From the NCBI GenBank assembly GCA_010645155.1, contig JAAGOF010000055.1, positions 891,587 to 955,586 on the forward strand: a stretch of 64,000 nt of DNA, given 5' to 3'. Within the stretch, counting starts at the first letter, position 1, and each line of letters begins with the position of its first letter. This DNA comes from Tigriopus japonicus (lineage: Eukaryota > Arthropoda > Copepoda > Harpacticoida > Harpacticidae). The position numbers and the translations under genes were made by a program. This document shows positions 1 to 10,906 of the stretch, in pieces. A model generated the notes under the pieces. The model worked only from the letters and a program-made list of their open reading frames with translations. It ran no database searches and had not been told where the DNA came from.

Positions 1-489
1 ACATGAAAATCACAACTTTCCAATTTTCGGACCAGGTATGTTGATTCATATGGGTACGTTGATGCTCGCTCGAATAAAATGAACGAGTGATTAGCCTTTT
101 TTTCAATGTCACGACCCACTGAATATTTTTTGTTGTAATTTGAAGATAGCTACATCACACGTGACGAATTTATTTACTAAGGTTTCCAAAAAGTGCATTT
201 TCTAAGAGCGGAAACAGAGACCATCCCTCATATTGAATAGAGGGTGACCCCATGTAACAATACTATTTCTTATGTAATTTCTAAGTTCATGACACTTGAA
301 AACAGAAATTGAAATGTTTAAGAGCCATTCTTTTCAGAACCAAGGAGGACGCCTGAATAGATTTAAAATTTATTAGATGACAATCGAAGTTGAGCGCGTA
401 CAATTTAATATTTACCGCCTTTTGTGTTTCCGTCGCGTTGCTGTGCTTTTTCCTTTTCCATACCTCTTAAAAATACATTCAATCTTAAA
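1..489. other. AT-rich stretch upstream of copia-like element, possible decayed LTR
   Basis: No coding exon is recognised here. Because a copia-type primer-binding site follows directly at 490, the last part of this stretch should be the 5' LTR of the degenerate element. I could not define LTR ends because no second LTR is visible in the window. Confidence 0.35.
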
Positions 490-502
490 GGTTATGGGCC
501 CC
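490..502 (+). promoter_or_regulatory. Copia-type primer-binding site (half-tRNA initiator Met)
   Basis: The sequence GGTTATGGGCCCC matches the internal primer-binding site of copia-family retrotransposons, which is complementary to the anticodon arm of initiator methionine tRNA rather than to its 3' end. It sits about 160 bp before the gag remnant, which is the expected order (LTR, primer site, gag). The match is read from the sequence; the tRNA assignment is established knowledge of Drosophila copia. Confidence 0.7.
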
Positions 503-599
503 GCCTAATCTAATAAAAACTCAAGAATCAGGTGTTCTCCAATTTCAAATTGGTGGTTGTTGAGACGAGAATATCTTATAGTGAATCGATTTTCTCTAG

Positions 600-2525
600 G
601 TGTCAGAGAAGGAAAAGTCGATTGTGTCGGAAATTAGTTGTAAAACTTTCATCATGCCGGATGACAAATTCCCTACCCTCATTGGCTCCAACTACCCAAC
701 TTGGAGAATTCATGCCAAAGGGGCATTGATGAAACATGGTTTGTGGGGTTTCATCGATGGCACAGAAGCGTGCCCAGACCCGACCTCTAACCCAGAAGAC
801 CATGCCAAGTATGCGAAGAAGCAACGTCAAGCTGCGGGTATCCTCCTTCTTTCCTTAGATGCCAGTGTGTTATATCTGGTGGGTGAAGTTGATGATCCCG
901 CCATTGCCTGAACCACATTACAGAGTCAATTTCAGCAAAAAACTTGGGCTAATGCGTTCTCATTTTTTTTTTTTTTTTGGGGGGGGGGGCGGATTTTTCA
1001 ATACCGCTACAAGGAATGGGATTCCCTGTAAAGAGAGTTAATCATTATTATAGTTTCAATAATTAATGTCTATATGAAATTTGATCTACCAATGAGTTAC
1101 TGTTGGCAGATCTATTGATCATTCTATCAGATCATTGAAGTCAAGCTTGTACTCTCTGACCTTGGAAGCTGGGGAGGATATTCAAACACATTTTAAACAT
1201 GTGAAAGAAAAATGTGATGAGTTGGTTGGGAGGAAATCATCCTTAAAAGCTCTAAACAAGGCAACTTTTTCATTATGAATGGACAATCGAGAGAACAAGC
1301 CTACTCATCTATTTCCTCCTCTACACCTCATCTTTAGCATGAGCGTTTGGGACATTTAGGGCTTGGGTGGTCTCAATTAGCAAGATGCTAAATGGTCTTC
1401 CACTTGGCAAAGTGTCATCTTTGCCGGTATGTGAGCCTTGTGTAATTGCAAAGGCGTGTCGAAAAGCTTTCCCTGTACGAACATATTTTTGCAGTTCTCG
1501 ACCGCTTCAACTTGTACACACTAGGGCTGACGATTTTCTCGAAAATTTCAATTTTCGAGAATGAGAATTTCTCGAGAATTCGAGAAAAATTCTCGAGAAT
1601 TCTCGAGAATTTGAGAAAAAGTGAAAACTGCGAAAACAAAATACATTCAAAGCTTCTAAAGAACTTGAAATTGGTTTTTTTGAAGTTCATACCAAAATCA
1701 AAATGAACATGAGTGTGAAAAACAATGATTGGACCTCATGGACAATCGTTTCTGAAATTTCATTTCTGAAATTTCTGAAACGTTCTACCGACATTGTTAC
1801 AACTTTAGACATTTCCGGATTTTCGCTCAGCTGTGATTTTCAAAACCAGGTTTTCTTGTACACAACACCAAAGTCATTAGAATCTCGAAAAAAATCGGAC
1901 ACGGAATCTTGCCTCGAATCTGGACTGAGAAGCCAGTTAGATTTTGTTTGGTCTGATTCACGAGTTATTTTCTTGTTCGATTGTACCATACAAATGTTTA
2001 TAAGGTTTCAAATATTGCTCATGGCTCCTATTATTCTTTTGCTTGAAACTTTTGCTTTCAATGAAACAGTTTTGTCATCAACTTCAAAATATAACCTAGA
2101 GTAATCTGATAAAAAATTCTCGAGAATTCGGAAAAATTCTCGAGAATTTTCGATCCTCGTTTTTTTCGAGAAATTCTCGAGAATTCTCGAGCGAGAATTC
2201 TCGAGAATCAGCCCTAGACTACACACATACTTAAGTGGCAAACTGAATGTGGAGTCTTTCAGTGGTTGTGCGTATTTTCTAGTCATAGTTGACGACTATT
2301 CCCGGTTCCTATGGACTTTTCCCCTTCGGAAGAAAGCTGATAATTTGAGTGTCTTCTAAAATTGGCAACGTCAAATTGAAAATGAAACTGGGTAAAAGAT
2401 TGAAAAACTACGAAGTGATAAGGGATAAGAGTTTTGTTCAGGTCCATTTGAACAGTACTTGATTTCTAAGGGAGTCAAGCATCAAACAACAGTACCATTC
2501 ACTCCAGCAAGATCACCGTTTTCCA
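600..2525 (+). pseudogene. Decayed Ty1/copia retrotransposon (gag and integrase remnants)
   Basis: The stretch keeps recognisable pieces of a copia polyprotein in order. At 651-911 lies a gag N-terminus (YPTWRIHAKGALMKHGLWGF), followed by a stop and a T/G homopolymer tract at 960-990. At 1140-1240 is more gag-like sequence (EDIQTHFKHVKEKCDEL). At 1340-1515 is the GAG-pre-integrase zinc region (HERLGHLG, then CEPCVIAK after a frameshift). At 2227-2525 is the integrase core (VIVDDYSRFLWTFPLRKKAD, then LRSDKG and FTPARSPF). Stops, frameshifts and large deletions show it is dead; reverse transcriptase and RNase H were not found. A separate 698-bp hAT-like element splits the integrase at 1522-2219. 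Confidence 0.85.
1522..2219. mobile_element. hAT-like non-autonomous element inserted in copia integrase
   Basis: This 698-bp insertion starts TAGGGCTGA and ends TCAGCCCTAGAC. The two ends carry clusters of the palindrome TTCTCGAGAATTCTCGAGAA. The direct repeat TACACAC flanks it exactly (1515-1521 and 2220-2226), and removing the insert restores the integrase reading L-V-H-T followed by LSGKLNVESF. The 7-bp (possibly 8-bp with one mismatch) duplication and TAGGG ends suggest hAT. The middle (1703-2104) is open for 133 codons but resembles no family I know. No transposase motif is visible. Confidence 0.75.
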
Positions 2526-3993
2526 AAAAAAACATTTTAAGTATGATGTAGTTAATACTTTTTTTATTATATTGACCTGTCGTGCCAAAACAAACAAAAA
2601 TGAAGAATTTTCATATCCTTAATATGATCAAAAACCAACATAGATTGCTTAGGAATTTTGAGTTGTCATAAGCCCGCAGCGGTTTTTTTCGCTTTTTGGG
2701 GGTCAAAAAAGGACATTTTTGTCAAACAAATCTTTTATTTCTTATCATGCAAAATGTCGTAAATGTAAAGGGCAGTTCCAGACAATTTGATATTGTAAAA
2801 CCCAAAATTTAAAGGCTCATTGTTCTTGCAATTGTAATTTTAGATTAAATTACAATTTTATTTTACAATTACTATGATGTAAAAAGACTGAAAACTTCGC
2901 CCACACATGCAAAGTATTATAATATAAAAGGGCAACCTAATTAGTATTGTACAGCTAATTTGACAACAGCTTTAGTTCTAGGAATTTAAAAGAATTACTT
3001 CCGGAATTCTTCTTTACATAACTTCGTTAAATTACGTTCAAATTTCAACCTTTTAAGACGAGAATGAAGGTGTTTCTCTCATGAGAAACTCATTTTAACT
3101 GAAAAAAACGTTAAAATTTACCGGGGCGGCAAAAAATCAATTTAAAACAAGAATAGTGTTTGGGTGTTTTAACACCCAAATGTCCTTGATTTTATTTTGA
3201 TTTGATGGGTTTGATTTTATTCATTATCTTTTCTTTTGAAACATAAGCACATTAGGCAAGTGATGGTTTTACTACTTTGTTTCAAACTGTTAAGTTTATT
3301 GCTTTTTTCACTTGCCATTTTAATACTTGAGAAATACTAATTAAAATTTAAAATGACACACATTTTGTCCTGAAATACTGACAGAAACTTTTTAATTAAT
3401 TGATGTTTTAGTGTCAGTTTCTTTTTTTGTTGAAGAGACATTCTGTTTAAGCCTAAGTTGCTACATTGTTAGCAATAATTCAAGCCTTTCTTGACAGTCT
3501 TGACAGTTTCTTGAAAAAAAAACCAGTTTCAATTTCTTGACAGTCTTTACATGGTAATTGAAAAGGCAATGGGATAAAACTTTAGCATGTTCTTTTATTC
3601 ATTTAACCCCCTTTATTTCTTTTTGCGTTCACATTGAGCCTTAAAACCCGCAATTGCTGAACTAGAACCGTTTTAAGTGTAAATCGTGGCATTGAATTCA
3701 GAAGAATGTCCTACTGTTTTACAGCAAGGTGACTTGAGAAAACGTCGATTCAAGAAGCTGCATTTTGTGGATTAGGGTTGGGTTTTTGCAACCCTTTGGA
3801 TGTGTAAATTATTCTAGGCTTGTCTGTAAAATTCTCACAGCAAATAAAGTTATTTTCTTGCAAAATAATCCGTTTCTACACACTAGGCTATTACACTTTG
3901 GGGCGGGAATTGGTCACCCTTTGAGCGTACTTTAATGAAGAATTTCAAAACAAAAGGAGGCCGAGACCCTACACATCCCCTCAATCGGAGTCA
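2526..3993. other. AT-rich intergenic DNA, no feature recognised
   Basis: Only short, unrelated open frames and homopolymer runs are present. I see no exon, RNA gene or clear transposon end. Confidence 0.5.
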
Positions 3994-4479
3994 GGGCCTA
4001 CTAGAGACTAGAGACGCTCTAGTGAGAGACAGGCGAGGTTTTGACTCAAGCGCCATGGAGAAAAGTAAACGATATTTTGAACTAAAAACATTTCCAAATA
4101 AACAGACTCTCCATGCTTTGGACGTAAAAAAATGTCAAATAGAATTTTCACTGAAACCTTTTCAAGTGACCTTGCCCAATGTTCAGAGTCTTAAATTGCA
4201 AACTTTCAAAATGGTTTTGGAACAGAAAAATACAAGTTGGAAGCATCAACCCTTTTTACGGCACATTAGGTTGGGCTCTAGAAAGACGCAAACGTTCTGC
4301 TTCAAAGTAAGATGTGGAGGTATTGGATTGAGCAAGGGCTTGTTGAGGGTTCCGTCTGTTTGGAAATGTTGAAAACGGCGCCCAAAAGGGGATCAGCCAA
4401 TCACATGATGTGAATTGAATGACGTCATTGACGCCGGTCCCAACCTCGCCGGTCTCTCACTAGAGCGTCTCTAGGGCCA
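3994..4479. mobile_element. Inverted-repeat element (MITE-like)
   Basis: A 32-33-bp inverted repeat bounds this element: the left copy at 4008-4039 contains CTAGAGACGCTCTAGTGAGA and its reverse complement lies at 4442-4474. GGCC-containing sequence lies just outside each arm. The 145-codon open frame that spans the left arm and interior has no recognisable domain and is probably fortuitous. The target duplication could not be defined, so the superfamily is open. Confidence 0.6.
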
Positions 4480-4818
4480 ACCCAATCTTGCTCCTCAGAT
4501 TCGTGAATGTTGGGAAGGGCAAGGAGGACGGTAATAATACCGTCTTCCTCAGGAATGTATTAACTCGCAGAGTGGATCAGCTACAAAGTTTTTGATGTTC
4601 AAGAGATAAACAGATACAAGAAAAAGCACCAAAGATTACCAAATGTCATCATTTACGTTTTACATTTTCCATTTTCTACATAACTTCCGTTGTTTTAAGA
4701 TTTGGTCAACCTGACTGAGGGTTCATTCTCTTGATGCTCATAAAATAACACGCAATTGCTAAAAGTCTCTGAACTCAACCTCGGCGTTCCCCCTTTTTTG
4801 GAGACCTTCTATTTCAAT

Positions 4819-5472
4819 TAGACATGCACAAGGTTGCTCCAAGTGAGCGTTTTAAATCATTCCGCGGGCGGCAAAACAAGGCCGATGGCTGTGCTGAGTT
4901 GCTCAGCCCATTTTGGCGAATCCAGGTTTTTCCCATTTTGACGAGCATTTGATGATTCTAGGTCCTTGAAAACGATCGGTATTTCACTTAAGGATACCTT
5001 GGCTGGAATTGGGTCAATAATATGCAAAAAATATTATTAGGGTTATTGATATAAAAACAAGTAAGCAAGCCTTGTACTATTGCAAAAATAGGACTTAACA
5101 CTGATCCAAACACTAATGTAAAGATGCTGATTTATTCAGTGGGTTCCAAAGAATCATTTCAATATTTCAAAATACTTAACATACGGAGAAATGCAATATT
5201 TTTTAATGCTTCTTTCTGTCAAGATCTAATCTTTTCTGTATCATTTTCAAGCAAACAAATTGGGCATATTTTCAACCAAGTGAAAGCAGAAAGATCAAAA
5301 CGTAAAATTTAGATCGTTTCCAGGGACCTAGAATCATCAAATGCACGTTAAAATGGGAAAAACTTGGATTCGCCAAAATGGGCTGAGCAGCTCAGCACAG
5401 CCAACGGCCCTGTTTTGCCGCCCGCGGAATGATTTAAAACGCTCACTTGAAGCAACCTTATACATGTCCTAT
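4819..5472. mobile_element. Foldback element with ~150-bp inverted repeats
   Basis: The left arm (about 4819-4982) is repeated in reverse complement at about 5309-5472 with roughly 95 percent identity by eye, including the shared block CATTCCGCGGGCGGCAAAAC. The loop is about 325 bp and AT-rich with no recognisable protein. The arms are GC-richer than the surroundings. Its right end abuts another inverted-repeat element beginning at 5471. Confidence 0.85.
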
Positions 5473-6247
5473 TCTTTTAAAAACCGAGTTTTAAGTGTAC
5501 ATATAATGTTGCGTGAGTTTGAAAATTATGTCTTAAATCAAGCAAGGCAGAAACGACGCATGCACGGATTTTTTCCCGTCTGGTCAGGACCAAATTCGTC
5601 CCTGGGACTCTGATAAGGTTTTAAACCACAAAATCGACCAATAAATGATAAATTTCTCAGCCAACAATTATCGGCAGTGGGACCTTTCCGCCTGGGCTCT
5701 TACAAGTTGTGGAAAAATTACAATCTGAGCTGAAGTAAGAAGCTTTGATTCTAGTCTATTTTAATTCCCTACTAGTTCGCAATAATATTCTTCATTCACG
5801 CAACTACAACGTAAATAAGTTTTGCATATTTTGTAAAAGCTAGGTGTCATGTCAGTTACCTGCAAATTTGTCCATTTTTTGACCGCAAACAACGGCAAAC
5901 AACGATGCAACAATAAATATTCATCAAATTGATGTTGCCGAGCCGGGAGTGTCGCACTAAGGATATTTCTAAACTTACGCAACATTATATGTACACTTGA
6001 AACTCGCTTTTTAAAAGAATTGTCCCCGCGTTTGGTTAAAAATGTGACAAAATCATGAGGTAAACTTATTTTCTTTTATTTTTAGATCAATAAATCCTTG
6101 AAAAACTGATGAAATAGTGTCTAAAAAGGACTGTCAAGGTAGCAATACTTCCGTAGCAAAATTTTATTCTCGCCTAGTCAAATGTGGCGCTGTCTACAAT
6201 CGATTTTAGGCAACTTCAGCAGCTGTCTCCTTCACGAATACCCCATT
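5471..6247. mobile_element. Inverted-repeat element, copy 1 (rearranged left end)
   Basis: Bases about 5570-6247 match the element at 46798-47679 closely over most of its length and end with the same terminus (CGAATACCCCATT). This copy lacks about 95 bp found in the other copy, removing the start of the exon-like open segment. Its left end differs: a 45-bp block at 5471 (TTCTTTTAAAAACCGAG...) recurs inverted near 5965-6020, so it has a second internal inverted repeat and has lost the outer left terminus. Confidence 0.75.
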
Positions 6248-6494
6248 AGGAAACACTCGATCTTGTTCGATTACGAGTTCCATCAGTAGTTACATACACT
6301 TATGGATTTAGAGTTGACAATACTGCCATACATTATGGCAGATAAAGTCTATTGTCTGTTGTAAAGTTTAGTTGTGGTCATTTTTTTGACCCTAAAAAAC
6401 AAAAAGGCAAAACTCTGCCAAAAATCCAACTCGAAACACACCAGAATGTACCACAAAAGGGCAAACGCTCTCGTTCTATGCTTTCTTCAGTACA
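6248..6494. other. Short intergenic stretch, nothing recognised
   Basis: Short open frames only. Nothing here can be tied to a gene or a defined repeat. Confidence 0.4.
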
Positions 6495-6665
6495 TAAGTT
6501 TGAGAAGGCAGAACTTTTCACTCCGGCATTCGATTGAGCTGAAATTCAAAATACTGAATACAAGCCAGGTCTCCTTTGCACAAGAACGCAATTGAATGAA
6601 TCGTACAAGAAATCACACTTCTCATCTTTAGCTTCCCACTCTAGAAATTCAGTGCTTCTGGATCA
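6495..6665 (+). repeat. Interspersed repeat copy A
   Basis: About 165 bp match, in reverse complement, the copies at 55045-55232 and 58880-59035. Shared landmarks are ACTTTTCACTCC, CATTCGATTGAGCTGAAA, TACAAGCCAG and TCCCACTC(C/T)AGAAATT. No terminal repeat, tail or target duplication was found, so the class is unknown. Confidence 0.7.
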
Positions 6666-7269
6666 TTACTAGGGCTTCCCTGGATTAACTTATTAATCGA
6701 TTACCCCATTGAAAGTGGTTCAACCCGTTAATCCGTTTTGTTAGACGGATTTATCGAACAAAATTTAAAAAATAACGTTTTTCTGTTTCATCGTGTTTAT
6801 CTCTTATTAATTTACACGAATTTCTCTCGAAAAGGTCTGAAATTGAAGATTACAAAAGACCTATGGACAAGCATGGGTACACTCCTGAACAAGCAGGTTT
6901 AAAAAATAACTTTAGAATGATAAATTCACGTTGATCAATAGTGGGATCATAAATGACTCACATGAAATATTAATTTATGGAAAGTCTCCTATAGATTTAA
7001 GTTCTTGAAGATCTTAAGTGAAATGATGTTCCATAGTTGTTTTCTTATTGTCATTCTGGATTTTTTTTGTATCATATTTGCCAATGAAATTTGTACAATT
7101 TTCCACATGAATCTGTTTTATTTGCCTCTTTTTATGGTGCATGATGGGTTTATGCGTTATTTTGTTTGTTTTCAATCTATCGTTATTTCATTTTGATCTT
7201 CAGTTTTATGATTTTGTTTATGGTTCCAAACTCGCATGTAATTTTTTTTCTGAAATTCAGCCACGAGTA
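6666..7269. other. AT-rich intergenic DNA, no feature recognised
   Basis: The motif TAGGGCTTCCC at 6670 could be an isolated hAT-type terminus, but no partner end was found. Otherwise nothing is recognisable. Confidence 0.4.
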
Positions 7270-7277
7270 GATTATAC

Positions 7278-7442
7278 CAAGAACCACTGTACTTCAGGAC
7301 GGATTTCAAAAATACACACTAGGTCCGATCATTGTACTAAAATGTGAGGTTTTTGCAACAAATATATTGTTCCGTTGAATTTCCATTGTACTAATCGGAC
7401 CTAGTGTGTATTTTGAAAGTAATCCTGGCTTGAGCCATCCTT
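7278..7442. mobile_element. Palindromic MITE, copy 1
   Basis: The 165-bp sequence is an imperfect palindrome: AATACACACTAGGTCCGAT on the left pairs with ATCGGACCTAGTGTGTATT on the right. It starts and ends with CAAG/CTTG and is flanked by the direct repeat ATTATAC. A second copy lies at 51751-51917 in the opposite orientation. It has no coding capacity. Confidence 0.85.
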
Positions 7443-7464
7443 GATTATACTTAAACATGATTAG

Positions 7465-8722
7465 TAGGGACGGGCAGAAAGTGCAAATAATCTTACCCTT
7501 TTAGTTACCAAAAGTTGCAAAAAAATGTGCCCAAAAGTGCAAAACAAAGTGCAGGAAAATGTTGAAAGTGCAAATAAATGTCAAAAAAGAGCAAATAAAT
7601 GTCAAAAAAAGATAAAAAAAGAGCAAATAAATGTCAAAAAAGTGCAAATAAATGTCTAAAAAGAGCAAATAACTTGCATTTGGACCTGAAACGTCATTCA
7701 TGGAGTACCCACGGCTCCTAATTGAGCAGGAGAAGTCATTTACAAGTTCTAAAGACATTTGAGATTAGTTTGAGGTGCAGAGACAATGCTGCACAAGTAA
7801 TAGAGTTCTATTAATTAGGTCACTAGCAAAAAGGATGTAAAGTCATGAAAAATACTCTAGTCAACAATATTCTGAATTTTTCATTCCTAAGGTGGTCTCG
7901 TGGATGTGTGTACCTAAAATATTGTCGAAATATATGTAGCAATTGTTTTATATGGCTTTACATCGCTCCGTTTTCGTCCTTCAAGTTGTTCAAAAATAGA
8001 CATTGAAAATTGAACAGAAAAATACCCGTGTGCCTAACAACTGCATCAGATAAAATAGTCATAAATGTGTTTTAAGCATGTTTTTAGTGACATTACTTCA
8101 ATATTTGGCCCATGGCCTAATTACCAGAACTCAATTTCAAATGTGGCATTATCTCTTCACCTCAAAACTGTTCTCAAATACTTTTGGAACTTAAAAGTAA
8201 TATCTCCAAGTCAATTAAACAATGTATGCTGCTACATTGATGTATCCTTAGCTTGATGATTTTAAGTTTATAACAGGCTTTTTTAGAAATAGCGATCTTT
8301 GTAGGCAGCAAACCTAATTCTGCAATCTATATTGTTTGTAGATCCTTCCATTACCAAAACATGAGTTTCTTTAGGTTTGCTATTTGTTGGTTGCATGCAA
8401 TGAGATTCTTTTGTCTAATCTTTAGTTTAGTGAACAGGATGTTATAGTTAAAGCAAGATGGTGAATAAAGTGTGAGGTTTGCGTCTGAAATGCTTATATT
8501 TCTTCAAGGTGCTAGAATGGCTGATTGCAAATGCAAGCTTTTTCGACTAGTGCAAAATTTGATCTTGAAACTAAAAATTCTTTCAAAAGCCATGTTTTTA
8601 GCAATTTGTCAATTTTGGCCAAAAACGTAAATAAAAAGCGCAAATAAAGGTGAAAAGTGCAAAAGTGCAGAAAAATGGGTTTATGTTACCAAAAATATTT
8701 TTACACTATTTGCCCGTCCCTA
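7465..8722. mobile_element. hAT-like non-autonomous transposon, 1258 bp, perfect 8-bp TSD
   Basis: The termini are TAGGGACGGGCA and TGCCCGTCCCTA, exact inverted repeats, flanked on both sides by ATGATTAG (7457-7464 and 8723-8730). Both ends carry many subterminal GTGCAAATAAA-type repeats, typical transposase-binding decoration of hAT elements. The interior has no open frame longer than about 85 codons and no transposase motif, so it depends on a transposase elsewhere. Confidence 0.9.
7550..7680. repeat. Subterminal tandem array (GTGCAAATAAATGTCAAAAAA units)
   Basis: About six diverged copies of a 19-22-bp unit, reading (G/A)GCAAATAAATGTCAAAAAA, stand in tandem in the left arm of the hAT-like element. 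A weaker set occurs inverted near 8630-8670. Related GTGCAAATAAA/TTTATTTGCAC motifs decorate both ends of the element at 61456-62346. Confidence 0.8.
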
Positions 8723-8730
8723 ATGATTAG

Positions 8731-9713
8731 TAATGCCGACGTCTGCTTCTAATAAATATTTTCGAAGGATTCGATGAGCGGTTAGTTATATCCCATTAGT
8801 CAAATACCAAGAGATGAATATTTAAGGACTTCAAACATATTAGATTACCTTAAGGATTGAGTGTGAAAGAACTGCTCAAGTACTTGTTAAGAAACGTTTC
8901 AAGCACAATCATATGTTTTACCGTAAACTAATTCAACGCAAAATATATGTCTGAGGCCATGCTTTTTGCAACAAATCTGGTGTCACGAAAATCTTTAGGA
9001 TTTTAAATGAACTTTAACATGTTCAAAATGGATTGTGTTTCGATCCGCGGATGCAAAAACCTTCATCCGTTCAGTTTTTCCTCGATTACTCTTTATTTAA
9101 ACAGACACCAATGAATTTTGAACAAATCCCTCTCCTTTCTTGCCTTTTTGCGTGTACCCAAAGGGCAATATTTCGATTCTGTTATCTAGGCCCCATTTTA
9201 AAGCTTCGGTCGATCCCTTCGGTTCGGGTTAAATGCCATGAAATATGTGTTTCACGGCAAATCTGCACAATTAAAAGTGCAACCAATAAGGTTCAATGAA
9301 CAAGATATCAACGTTTCTGTAGGGTTTGTTTTATGTCATTCAATGGAAAATCGGTGGTCGCTCTTTGCTCCACATTCAAATCTTCACTCGATTGATTTCA
9401 GGCATTAGATTTATTCACATGGATATCGATCCGCCGATGGCGATTGGGAAGCTTCTAGTGGGCTCTCCAATTTTACAAGAACTTTAGGGATGATGTTGTT
9501 GTTGTTGTTGATGACGATGATGATATTGATCCGAGTGAGATTGATAGCCGAAATGACTCCCGAAAACCGAAGAGCAGATTCTTTTTGTTGCACAATTAAC
9601 GATAGAAACGTCGATATTTTTTGTTTTTCGTGTTCTTATGATTGCTCATCTACGGGCCATTCGAACCAAGTCTGCGGTTGTAGTTGATTTAGCGTTGTTG
9701 TTTCTTGCGCGGG
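8731..9713. other. Intergenic DNA downstream of UBE2E
   Basis: Contains a GTT/GAT-rich microsatellite near 9488-9530 and, on the minus strand, a possible polyadenylation signal AATAAA for the UBE2E gene (plus-strand TTTATT at 9410-9415, about 300 bp past its stop). No other gene is recognised. Confidence 0.45.
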
Positions 9714-10469
<756 letters not shown>

Positions 10470-10870
10470 GGTCTGTCGACGAGGATCTTCCAAAGGCTCT
10501 CACGGGCTTCACCAAGCAATCCGATCTTGGAAGCAAGCTAGAGCTGGATTCGATTCGACGATGATGATCCCTGGCTGCTTGTTCCTTCCTTCCTTCCTTC
10601 CTTGTTCTCCTCCTCCTTCTTCTTCTTCTCCTGGTTTTGCTGGGGCCGTCTCGTCTCGTCCGTCGTCTCTTCTTTTTTGCTTTTGAGCTGTTCCTTGGTA
10701 AAAGCGCTGCCAAGAAGTTTCAAGCCGACACTGCCACAAATGGTTAAAAACTGCCATTTTCTGCCATATGGAACAAGAAACCCTTTTATTGCTACATTCT
10801 GCCACTCTTCCGGGGAAGTATTCACATTTTTTCATGTCGGTTTTTTTTTTATTTCCTGTACTTTGGATCA
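10470..10870 (-). other. UBE2E 5' leader/promoter region
   Basis: Upstream of the UBE2E start the plus strand shows TTCC and TTC/CTC runs (10583-10640), which are GGAA/GAA-rich on the coding strand. Open frames through it are low-complexity Lys/Glu/Arg and look non-coding. Confidence 0.4.
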
Positions 10871-10873
10871 GGA

Positions 10874-10906
10874 AATCTTAAACTTTTTGAAGCCAGGGCC
10901 CTTTTA
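10874..10906. repeat. Fragment of hAT terminus
   Basis: The reverse complement (AGGGCCCTGGCTTCAAAAAG then TTTAAGA) matches the right terminus of the element ending at 30101. Only about 33 bp remain. Confidence 0.5.

Noticed and set aside
3935..4372. 145-codon open frame
   Set aside because: It begins outside and runs into a MITE-like inverted-repeat element and shows no domain.
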